This document shows, one piece after another, positions 1 to 5,554 of a stretch of 6,556 nucleotides of DNA. A program made the position numbers and the translations under genes. The stretch lies in NCBI GenBank assembly GCA_003104895.1, contig PQAG01000224.1:19801-26356 (forward strand). Direction: 5' to 3'. The first letter of the stretch is position 1. Each line of letters opens with the position of its first letter. Under the pieces are notes generated by a model that was not told the DNA's origin, made no database searches, and saw only the letters and a list, made by a program, of their open reading frames with translations. Origin of the DNA: Nitrosomonadales bacterium. GTDB lineage: Bacteria > Pseudomonadota > Gammaproteobacteria > Burkholderiales > Sulfuricellaceae.

Positions 1-1358
1 ATGCGCTTGTAGAGCAGTTCGCGGCCACGCTTCCAGGTGGTCATCAGGATGAAGATCGCAAAACCGGCAAGGAGAGGGAACCAGCCGCCGTCTGCAATCT
101 TGAGTATGTTGGCGCCAAAAAAGGCGAGATCGACTACAAGAAACATGCTGAACAGTGCGATGGCCTTGCCCCAGCCCCAGCCCAGAGCGCGGCTGAAAAC
201 GAAGGCGGCAAGGATGGAAGTGATCACCATGTCGCCGGTGACGGCGATGCCGTACGCAGCAGCCATGTTGCCGGAAGAGCGGAAGCCCAGCACCAGTACC
301 ACCACCGCTGCGAGCAGCGCCCAGTTGATGGCGGGCAGGTAGATCTGGCCTTTTTCCTGCTCGGAAGTGTGCTGCACCTGCATGCGCGGTACATAGCCCA
401 GTTGCATTGCCTGGCGCGTCACCGAGAACGCCCCCGAAATCACGGCCTGGGAGGCGATTACCGTGGCCAGCGTGGCCAGCGCGATCATGGGGTAAAGCGC
501 CCATTCCGGCACCAGGTGGTAGAAGGGGTTGTTGATCGCCTCGGGCTCGCGCAGCAGCAGGGCGCCCTGGCCGAAATAATTGAGCAGGAGGGCGGGCAGC
601 ACAAAGCCGAACCATGCGAGCTGAATCGGCTTGCGTCCGAAATGGCCCATGTCGGCATAGAGGGCTTCTCCGCCGGTCAAGGCCAGGACCACCGCCCCAA
701 GGGCAATGAAAGAAAGCCATGGGTGCGCCAGAAAGAGCTGGGCGGCATAGGCCGGGTTGACTGCCTGCAGGACCTCGGGAGCCTGCACGATGCTGTTGAT
801 GCCAAGCAGTGCCATAACGGAAAACCACAGCAGCATCACCGGCCCGAACAGGGTTCCAACGCGCGCGGTGCCGTGGCGCTGGATGAAAAACAGGAAAAAC
901 AGTACTGTCAGAGCGGTCGGGACGATGTAGGCATGCAGCGCAGGGGTGCCGATCTCCAGCCCTTCCACGGCGGAGAGCACCGAAATCGCAGGTGTAACCA
1001 TGCCATCCCCATAAAACATGCAGGCGCCGAGAATGCCGATCAGCATGATCATGCGCTGGCGCCTGGGATTGTCTCCTGCCTCGCGCAATGCCAGGGCGAT
1101 CAGGGCCATGATGCCGCCTTCGCCGCGGTTGTCGGCGCGCATCACGAACACCACGTATTTGATCGAAACCACGATGATCAGCGACCACAGCACCAGGGAC
1201 AGGATGCCGAGAATATTGTCAGGCGAGGCTGGTAATTGGTGGGGGCTGGGGGCGAATACTTCTTTCAGGGTGTAAAGCGGGCTGGTGCCGATATCGCCAT
1301 AAACGATGCCCAGCGCGCCCAGGGCGAGAGCAGGCAGGCGTGAGTTGTGGCTGGACAT
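1..1358 (-). CDS. kup: Kup-family low-affinity potassium transporter, N-terminal 452 residues (3' end beyond the window)
   Basis: This is a polytopic inner-membrane K+ uptake protein of the KUP/HAK/KT family, thought to work as a K+/H+ symporter. Reading the minus strand from the ATG at 1358-1356 gives an uninterrupted frame to the left edge. The first pore-region signature YGDIGTSPLYT is at residues 20-30, ADNRGEGG at 75-82, CMFYGDGMVTP from 113 and GGEALYADMGHFG from 229. Many hydrophobic segments follow. Kup proteins are usually about 620-630 residues, so the last transmembrane part and the cytoplasmic C-terminal domain are missing here only because the window ends. The gene lies 19 bp after the SPOR-domain gene on the same strand and is probably cotranscribed with it. 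The start is chosen from family length and the usual distance to YGDIGTSPLYT. No convincing Shine-Dalgarno is present; the only purine run, AGG, touches the ATG. The family assignment is secure; transport mode is inferred from the family. Confidence 0.96.
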   Translation of the reverse strand, partial: MSSHNSRLPALALGALGIVYGDIGTSPLYTLKEVFAPSPHQLPASPDNILGILSLVLWSLIIVVSIKYVVFVMRADNRGEGGIMALIALALREAGDNPRRQRMIMLIGILGACMFYGDGMVTPAISVLSAVEGLEIGTPALHAYIVPTALTVLFFLFFIQRHGTARVGTLFGPVMLLWFSVMALLGINSIVQAPEVLQAVNPAYAAQLFLAHPWLSFIALGAVVLALTGGEALYADMGHFGRKPIQLAWFGFVLPALLLNYFGQGALLLREPEAINNPFYHLVPEWALYPMIALATLATVIASQAVISGAFSVTRQAMQLGYVPRMQVQHTSEQEKGQIYLPAINWALLAAVVVLVLGFRSSGNMAAAYGIAVTGDMVITSILAAFVFSRALGWGWGKAIALFSMFLVVDLAFFGANILKIADGGWFPLLAGFAIFILMTTWKRGRELLYKR

Positions 1359-1377
1359 CCTGAATGACTGGCGAATT

Positions 1378-2094
1378 TTACCGGGCTGGTGCCAGGACGG
1401 CATTGATTCCCATGCCGCGAATCTTGTTCAAGGCCTGTTCGGCTTCAGCCTTGTTCTGGAACGGGCCGACATGCAGGCGGGTCTCGGTGTAGGCTTTTAT
1501 GCCATGCTCGGCCAGCCGCTTCTGGAGCTGGACGGCATTTTCATGATTGGTGAACAGCCCAAGCTGGACAACATAACCCCTGGACGCCGCCGGTTCTGTT
1601 GTCTTGACGGGAGGGGCAGCAGGTGCAACGGCAGGTTTGCTTTCCGCTGCTGCAGGCTCGGCGGGTTTTTTCGGGGCCGGGGAAATCGTCACCGCCTGCG
1701 GTGCGCTTGATTTGGCTGACGCTGCAATCTCGGTGCCGGCCGCCTTGGGCGTGGCGGCCGGTATGGCCTGACTGGTTTTGTTCACAATCTGTGGCGGGGG
1801 AGGAGGGGGCGCAGCCGGTGCGGCTTCGCTATCCGGCGCCTGAGGTGCTTGCGGTGCTTCGGCGGCTTGTTCTTCGGCTATTTTTTCCGGCACAGCTTCA
1901 GGAGGAGGGGGTTCGGGCTGTGTAACAGCGGGAGCTATGGAGGTTGTCACAGGTGCTGCGTGCTCTTCCGGTTTGTGGCTTAGGACTGTGAGGGTGACGA
2001 TTGCTGCTACCACCAATATCCCGGCAACAATGAGGCGCCGCATGGCGCGTTTCTTGATCTCGGCGTGTTCGTCGTGAACTGCTTGCTCCGCCAT
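1378..2094 (-). CDS. Membrane-anchored SPOR-domain protein (DedD/FtsN-like architecture)
   Basis: This 238-residue protein probably binds septal peptidoglycan. Residues 1-20 are a charged cytoplasmic tail (IKKRAMRR just before the membrane), about 21-39 form a single transmembrane helix, and about 40-172 are a low-complexity Pro/Ala/Glu/Lys periplasmic linker with a run of six prolines. Residues about 173-238 are a SPOR domain starting GYVVQLGLFTNHENA and containing LHVGPFQNKAEAEQAL. SPOR domains bind glycan strands lacking stem peptides at the division site. The layout matches DedD and FtsN, but the linker carries no similarity I can recognise, so I do not assign either symbol. The start ATG at 2094 has a good Shine-Dalgarno AGGAAG (2105-2100) five bases upstream. 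It is the first gene of a minus-strand pair with kup, divergent from ndk. SPOR genes are commonly found elsewhere (near ftsN/argS or folC/accD), so this position gives little functional help. Confidence 0.88.
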   Translation of the reverse strand: MAEQAVHDEHAEIKKRAMRRLIVAGILVVAAIVTLTVLSHKPEEHAAPVTTSIAPAVTQPEPPPPEAVPEKIAEEQAAEAPQAPQAPDSEAAPAAPPPPPPQIVNKTSQAIPAATPKAAGTEIAASAKSSAPQAVTISPAPKKPAEPAAAESKPAVAPAAPPVKTTEPAASRGYVVQLGLFTNHENAVQLQKRLAEHGIKAYTETRLHVGPFQNKAEAEQALNKIRGMGINAVLAPAR

Positions 2095-2167
2095 TGAAAC
2101 TTCCTGTTTGCAGTATCGTCAGAGGGAATGGACGGCATGGTATCACTTCGCTTTTGCCGCCGCGAGG

Positions 2168-2196
2168 TTTATTTAATAGGGATTCCATGCTATTTT
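2168..2196 (+). promoter_or_regulatory. Candidate sigma-70 promoter for ndk (extended -10)
   Basis: The 150-bp divergent gap has an AT-rich patch. TATTTT at 2191-2196 is preceded by TG at 2188-2189 with one base between, which is the extended -10 arrangement. A weak -35 (TTTATT, 2168-2173) lies 17 bp upstream. Transcription would start near 2203, giving a leader of about 42 bases before the ndk ATG. This is pattern matching only. I found no equally good promoter on the minus strand for the SPOR gene, although it must start in the same gap or nearby. Confidence 0.4.
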
Positions 2197-2234
2197 AGCG
2201 GGTTGTTGAATCACCTTGTAATCACCCTGAAACT

Positions 2235-2247
2235 GGAGATCCAAATG
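2235..2247 (+). promoter_or_regulatory. Ribosome binding site fixing the ndk start
   Basis: GGAG at 2235-2238 lies six bases before the ATG at 2245-2247. It decides between this start and an in-frame ATG at 2128, which would add 39 residues unlike any Ndk N terminus and would overlap the predicted promoter. Confidence 0.8.
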
Positions 2248-2670
2248 GCTGTAGAACGCACCCTGTCCATCATCAAACCCGATGCCGTAGCCAAGAATGC
2301 CATCGGCAAGATTTATTCCCGCTTCGAAAGCAACGGCCTCAAGATTGCTGCTGCCAAAATGAAGCATCTGTCCCGTGCCGAAGCCGAAGGTTTCTATGCC
2401 GTGCACCGCGAGCGCCCTTTCTTCAAGGATCTGGTGGATTTCATGATTTCCGGGCCGGTCATGATCCAGGTGCTGGAAGGCGAAAATGCGATCGCCAAGA
2501 ACCGCGAGCTGATGGGTGCGACCGATCCCAAGAAGGCCGAAAAAGGCACTATCCGTGCCGATTTCGCCGAAAGCATCGATGCCAATGCCGTGCATGGCTC
2601 GGATGGCCCCGATACGGCCAAGGTGGAAATCTGCTACTTCTTCCCTGCAATGGAAGTTTACGCGCGCTAA
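2245..2670 (+). CDS. ndk: Nucleoside diphosphate kinase
   Basis: This cytoplasmic enzyme transfers the gamma phosphate of ATP to nucleoside diphosphates by a ping-pong mechanism through a phosphohistidine, balancing NTP and dNTP pools. The 141-residue product has the usual bacterial length. It begins MAVERTLSIIKPDAV, with the nucleotide-binding lysine at K11, and carries the active-site motif NAVHGSDGPDTA with the catalytic histidine at H117. RPFF at 57-60 and the GATDP segment at 91-95 are also typical. The gene is complete and undamaged. It lies 127 bp upstream of rlmN, a neighbourhood shared by many beta- and gammaproteobacteria. The downstream gap shows a strong hairpin but no T-run, so transcription may continue into rlmN. 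Promoter and ribosome binding site are listed separately. Confidence 0.98.
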   Translation: MAVERTLSIIKPDAVAKNAIGKIYSRFESNGLKIAAAKMKHLSRAEAEGFYAVHRERPFFKDLVDFMISGPVMIQVLEGENAIAKNRELMGATDPKKAEKGTIRADFAESIDANAVHGSDGPDTAKVEICYFFPAMEVYAR

Positions 2671-2700
2671 TGCCCAATCGAAACCAGTGTCTTCTACGTT

Positions 2701-2798
2701 CGCTCCCTCTCCCGTCTCGCCGGATTGAGCGGCTTTGCCGCCAATCCCGGCGGGGACACTCCTTGCGGGTGCAGGTGGAGGGTTGGGGAGGGGGAGCG
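2701..2798. repeat. Large imperfect palindrome between ndk and rlmN, overlapping the rlmN start
   Basis: The outer arms CGCTCCCTCTCCC (2701-2713) and GGGAGGGGGAGCG (2786-2798) pair over 13 positions with a single G-U wobble in RNA. Inside lies a second, longer hairpin spanning about 2714-2757: GCGGC (2729-2733) and GCCGC (2737-2741) close a TTT loop, ATTG (2724-2727) pairs with CAAT (2742-2745), and the outer GTCTCGCCGG side pairs with CCGGCGGGGAC with small bulges. The segment 2758-2785 is mostly unpaired. The 3' outer arm contains part of the rlmN Shine-Dalgarno region and ends on the G of the GTG start codon. No T-run follows, so it is not a standard intrinsic terminator. It resembles the C/T-rich palindromic elements dispersed in many proteobacterial genomes; membership of a named family is not established here. 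Confidence 0.72.
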
Positions 2799-2800
2799 TG
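2785..2800 (+). promoter_or_regulatory. Ribosome binding site and GTG start of rlmN
   Basis: GGGGAG at 2785-2790 lies seven bases before the GTG at 2798-2800. A second GGGGGAG (2790-2796) lies too close to act on its own. The GTG gives an N terminus TVNLLDFDLPRLTAFFAEIGEKPFRAKQ, which fits betaproteobacterial RlmN. An upstream in-frame TTG at 2735 would translate the palindrome into a Gly/Pro-rich leader and has no good ribosome binding site. Confidence 0.75.
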
Positions 2801-3952
2801 ACCGTTAATCTGCTCGACTTCGATCTCCCCCGGCTCACCGCTTTTTTCGCTGAAATTGGCGAGAAGCCGTTTCGCGCCAAACAGGTGATGCGCTGGATGC
2901 ATCATTCCGGCGAGAGCGACTTTGCCCGCATGAGCGATCTGGCCAAGTCCCTGCGGGAGAAATTGAGCGCCTCGGCCGTGGTTGAACCGCCGCGGCTGAT
3001 CAAGGAGCAACTGTCCGGCGACGGCACCCGCAAGTGGCTGCTCGACGTCGGCGCCGGCAACGGCATCGAAACCGTGTTCATCCCCGAGGATGAGCGCGGC
3101 ACTTTGTGCATTTCAAGCCAGGTGGGCTGTGCTCTGGAATGCAGCTTCTGTTCCACCGCCCGCCAGGGATTCAACCGCAACCTCTCGGTGGCGGAAATCA
3201 TTGGCCAGCTTTGGTGGGCCAACAAGGCTCTGGGCCGTGATCCCCTTGCCCTCTCTCCCAGCTCTCTCCCAGGGGGAGAGAGGGACGAAGGCTCGCTTCG
3301 CGAGTCCTGTTCAAGAGGCGAGCGCATCATCAGCAACGTGGTCTTGATGGGCATGGGCGAGCCGCTGGCCAACTTTGACAACGTGGTGACTGCGCTCAAC
3401 ATCATGCTCGATGACCATGCTTATGGCCTGTCGCGCCGTCGCGTGACGGTGAGTACATCCGGCCTGGTTCCGGCCATGGACCGCCTGCGCGACACCTGTC
3501 CGGTGGCGCTGGCGGTGTCCCTGCACGCACCCAATGACGCGCTGCGCGACGTGCTGGTGCCGGTCAACCGGAAATATCCTCTGGCCGAGCTGATGGCGGC
3601 CTGCCGGCGCTATATCGAGAAGGCGCCGCGGGATTTCATCACTTTCGAATATGTCATGCTGGATGGCGTCAATGACAGCGTGAGCCATGCGCGCGAACTG
3701 ATAGAGCTGGTCCGCGACGTGCCATGCAAGTTCAATCTGATTCCCTTCAATCCCTTCCCCTTGTCGGGGTACCAGCGCTCCCGCCCTGAGGCGGTGCGGC
3801 GTTTCCGCGACGAGCTGATGCAGGCCGGCCTGGTGGCAACCACGCGCAAGACGCGTGGTGATGATATCGACGCCGCCTGCGGGCAGCTGGCGGGTCAGGT
3901 GCAGGACAAGACCAAACGGACTCAGTACAAAATAGTGGAGGCTGCGGCATGA
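2798..3952 (+). CDS. rlmN: Dual-specificity 23S rRNA/tRNA (adenine-C2) methyltransferase RlmN, with an in-frame insertion
   Basis: RlmN is a cytoplasmic radical-SAM enzyme that methylates C2 of A2503 in 23S rRNA and of A37 in some tRNAs, aiding translational fidelity. The 384-residue product has an N-terminal accessory domain (about 1-90) and a radical-SAM core. The CX3CX2C cluster is C111, C115 and C118 (GCALECSFCST). The two redox cysteines correspond to C104 (TLCISSQ) and C361 (DAACGQLAGQ). GMGEP is at 185-189 and the STSG motif at 219-222. Between ANKALGRDP and GERIISNVV, where homologues that I remember have a short loop, there are about 23 additional residues (150-172) encoded by a palindromic repeat. 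All recognised catalytic residues remain, so the enzyme is probably active. The start is GTG at 2798. The stop overlaps the next gene as ATGA, suggesting translational coupling. It heads the rlmN-pilF-rodZ-ispG operon, possibly with read-through from ndk. Confidence 0.96.
   Translation: MTVNLLDFDLPRLTAFFAEIGEKPFRAKQVMRWMHHSGESDFARMSDLAKSLREKLSASAVVEPPRLIKEQLSGDGTRKWLLDVGAGNGIETVFIPEDERGTLCISSQVGCALECSFCSTARQGFNRNLSVAEIIGQLWWANKALGRDPLALSPSSLPGGERDEGSLRESCSRGERIISNVVLMGMGEPLANFDNVVTALNIMLDDHAYGLSRRRVTVSTSGLVPAMDRLRDTCPVALAVSLHAPNDALRDVLVPVNRKYPLAELMAACRRYIEKAPRDFITFEYVMLDGVNDSVSHARELIELVRDVPCKFNLIPFNPFPLSGYQRSRPEAVRRFRDELMQAGLVATTRKTRGDDIDAACGQLAGQVQDKTKRTQYKIVEAAA
3245..3313. repeat. Palindromic element inserted in frame within rlmN (approximate bounds)
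   Basis: The 69-bp segment encodes the additional residues of RlmN. It holds a perfect 11-bp inverted repeat, CCCTCTCTCCC (3249-3259) and GGGAGAGAGGG (3274-3284). An 11-bp tandem direct repeat CTCTCTCCCAG occupies 3251-3261 and 3262-3272, so the second copy can form an alternative hairpin (3262-3270 with 3274-3282) around a 3-base loop. A further small hairpin, CTCGC (3292-3296) and GCGAG (3300-3304) with a TTC loop, follows. The translation is rich in Ser, Pro, Gly and Arg/Glu, typical of translated palindromic repeats and unlike the rest of the protein. Both arms resemble the outer arms of the 2701-2798 palindrome. I see no clear target-site duplication, so the ends are set by comparison with RlmN proteins recalled from memory. 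Confidence 0.7.
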
Positions 3953-4719
3953 AAAAACTGCTGGCGATAATGTTGATGGCATGTGCCTGCGCGGCGTTGC
4001 CGGCCCGGGCGGAGCCGCAGCCGGACGAGACCAAGCGGGCCCAGATTCACACTGATCTGGGTGCCGGCTATTTCGGCATGGGCAAGCTTGGCGTGGCGCT
4101 GGAAGAACTCAATATTGCCATCAAGTCAGACTCCAAGTACGCGCCAGCCTACAATATCCTCGGCCTGGTTTACATGGAACTGAGGGAGTACGACAAGGCG
4201 GATGAGAGCTTCCAGCGTTCCCTCAGTATCGACTCGTCCAATTCGGATGCGCACAACAATTACGGCTGGTTCCTGTGCCAGCGCAACCGCGTGGATGAGG
4301 CGATTGGCCATTTCATGAGCGCATTGAAAAACCCGCTTTATTCCACGCCGGAAAAGGCTTATCTCAATGCCGGCCAGTGCTCTCTGAAAAAGGGCGACGA
4401 TCAGGGTGCGGAAGATTTCTTCCTGCGCGCCATCAAGTTTCAGCCGGTGCCGCCGCAGGCACTTTATTACCTGGCCGATATCCAGTTTCGCCGCGCCAAG
4501 TACAACGATGCCCAGTTTTATCTGGAGCAGTTCATGAAGGGCGGGCCGACTCCGGAAGGGCTGTGGCTTGGAGCGCGCATCGCCCACCGCCTCGGCAACC
4601 GCGATGCGGAAGCAAACTATGGCTTGCAGCTGAGAAAACATTTCCCTGATTCACGCGAGGCAATCGCTTATCGCAATGGCCAGTTCGATAATGCGGCTGC
4701 GGCAGAGGTGCGGCAGTGA
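3949..4719 (+). CDS. pilF: PilF/PilW-type TPR protein for type IV pilus biogenesis
   Basis: PilF (Pseudomonas) and PilW (Neisseria) are outer-membrane TPR lipoproteins needed for assembly or stability of the PilQ secretin multimer. The 256-residue product has an N-terminal signal sequence (MKKLLAIMLMACACAALPARA) and about five or six TPR units near residues 31-64, 65-98, 99-132, 134-167 and 169-199. The segments NNYGWFLC (103-110) and YGLQLRKHFPDS (224-235) match PilF proteins closely. The export signal is ambiguous: C12 follows L-M-A, an imperfect lipobox, while ARA at 19-21 could be a signal peptidase I site. GGAG (3937-3940) lies eight bases before the ATG, and the start overlaps the rlmN stop by 4 bp. 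Position between rlmN and rodZ is the classic pilF location and strongly supports the call. No other pilus gene is in view, so pilus production by this organism is inferred. Confidence 0.9.
   Translation: MKKLLAIMLMACACAALPARAEPQPDETKRAQIHTDLGAGYFGMGKLGVALEELNIAIKSDSKYAPAYNILGLVYMELREYDKADESFQRSLSIDSSNSDAHNNYGWFLCQRNRVDEAIGHFMSALKNPLYSTPEKAYLNAGQCSLKKGDDQGAEDFFLRAIKFQPVPPQALYYLADIQFRRAKYNDAQFYLEQFMKGGPTPEGLWLGARIAHRLGNRDAEANYGLQLRKHFPDSREAIAYRNGQFDNAAAAEVRQ
4704..4718 (+). promoter_or_regulatory. Ribosome binding site favouring the GTG start of rodZ
   Basis: AGAGG at 4704-4708 lies seven bases before the GTG at 4716-4718, which overlaps the pilF stop as GTGA. An in-frame ATG at 4725 is 16 bases from this site and is less likely, though starting there would remove only three residues. 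Confidence 0.6.
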
Positions 4720-5552
4720 CAGAAATGGTTGAAGAGCAAGCCTCTGCCCCTGCGCGGGAAGGAGCGGGCGCCAGGCTCAGGCGCGAGCGGGAGAGCCAGG
4801 GCCTGAGCCTGTTTGACGCGGCGCGCGCGCTGAGGCTCTCCGAGAAACAGATCGCAGCGCTTGAGGCAGACGATTATTCGAAGCTGCCCGGCCGTACTTT
4901 TGTGCGTGGCTTCATCAGGAATTATGCGCGTCTGGTGCAGCTTGACCCTGAACCATTGATGGCCCATCTTTCATTCGAGAAGGAAGAGGAATCGCACCAG
5001 ATTCAGGCGCCATCTCAGAAGATCAGTTTTTCCGAGCACCAGGCCAAACCATGGCTGAAATGGCTGTTGACGGCCTTTGTCATTATGGCCGTGGTTTCCT
5101 GGGCGGTGCTGGAGTGGCTCGGGCCGGAGCAGCCCAAAGGCGCGGTTTCACGCGTCCCCGCTCCGGTGGTCCCGCCTCCACTCCCCCCGGCATCGGCTGC
5201 ACAGCCTGCAGCGGCACCCCCGGCTGCGCCTGTGCCTGCAGTTGCGCTGCCGCCTGCCGCCCCTGCCATGGCGGAATCTGCGGCTCCGCCAGGCGCAGCC
5301 GTGCCTGCCAGCGCGCTGGCCCGCTTGACCATGACGTTTTCCGGCCGTGCCTGGGTCGAGGTGCGCGACAGGAATGGCAAGATCATTCATTCTCAGAACA
5401 ATATGGCTGGCGCGGACCAGGTCGTGGAAGGCGAAGCACCACTATCCCTGGTGATCGGGAGCGCACCTAATGTGAAACTGATTTACAAAGGCCAGCCAGT
5501 GGATCTTTCCGCATTCGCCAAGGCCGATGTCGCGCGCCTGACTCTGGAGTGA
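4716..5552 (+). CDS. rodZ: RodZ-like cytoskeletal/cell-shape protein (HTH, transmembrane helix, DUF4115)
   Basis: RodZ links the MreB cytoskeleton to the periplasmic cell-wall elongation machinery and helps keep rod shape. The 278-residue product has the family layout. A cytoplasmic Cro/CI-like helix-turn-helix domain occupies about 17-77 (LRRERESQGLSLFDAARALR, then KLPGRTFVRGFIRNYARL, the characteristic RodZ motif). One transmembrane helix follows at about 113-135, then a Pro/Ala-rich periplasmic linker at about 137-200, and a C-terminal DUF4115 beta domain at about 201-278 (SGRAWVEVRDRNGK, LVIGSAPNVKLIYKGQPVDL). The aromatic residues F62, F66 and Y70 lie in the part of the HTH domain that contacts MreB in studied RodZ proteins; exact equivalence is inferred. 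The gene overlaps pilF by 4 bp and is 2 bp from ispG, matching the rlmN-rodZ-ispG order of Escherichia coli. MreB itself is not in the window. Confidence 0.92.
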   Translation: MTEMVEEQASAPAREGAGARLRRERESQGLSLFDAARALRLSEKQIAALEADDYSKLPGRTFVRGFIRNYARLVQLDPEPLMAHLSFEKEEESHQIQAPSQKISFSEHQAKPWLKWLLTAFVIMAVVSWAVLEWLGPEQPKGAVSRVPAPVVPPPLPPASAAQPAAAPPAAPVPAVALPPAAPAMAESAAPPGAAVPASALARLTMTFSGRAWVEVRDRNGKIIHSQNNMAGADQVVEGEAPLSLVIGSAPNVKLIYKGQPVDLSAFAKADVARLTLE

Positions 5553-5554
5553 GT

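Noticed and set aside
369..1235. Long plus-strand open frame of 288 codons opposite kup
   Set aside because: Its translation is His/Gln/Arg-rich with no recognisable domain, and the opposite strand is an unambiguous Kup; it is a GC-rich antisense artefact.
2128..2244. In-frame upstream ATG that would extend ndk by 39 residues
   Set aside because: Ndk proteins start at the MAVERTLSI position, a clear GGAG precedes the 2245 ATG, and the extension overlaps the likely promoter.
2735..2797. Upstream in-frame TTG start for rlmN, adding 21 residues
   Set aside because: The additional residues are a Gly/Pro-rich translation of the palindrome, unlike RlmN N termini, with no good ribosome binding site; the GTG at 2798 is better placed.
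2671..2800. Intrinsic terminator after ndk
   Set aside because: The hairpin is strong but it is followed by the rlmN ribosome binding site and coding sequence, not by a T-run; attenuation remains possible but is not shown.
2173..2880. Minus-strand open frame of 235 codons across ndk and the palindrome
   Set aside because: It is antisense to ndk with no domain and no ribosome binding site; it exists because of the GC-rich codon pattern of ndk.
3245..3313. Frameshift or sequencing error in rlmN
   Set aside because: The frame is the same before and after, all downstream motifs are intact, and the segment has its own palindromic structure, so insertion of a repeat explains it better.
3311..3982. 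Minus-strand open frame of 223 codons opposite rlmN
   Set aside because: Its translation is low-complexity and His/Arg/Gln-rich with no known domain, fully shadowed by the conserved rlmN reading frame.
5159..5310. Low-complexity repeat tract in rodZ
   Set aside because: The GC-rich Pro/Ala coding tract is the usual variable periplasmic linker of RodZ, not a DNA repeat of note; the same holds for the linker of the SPOR protein.
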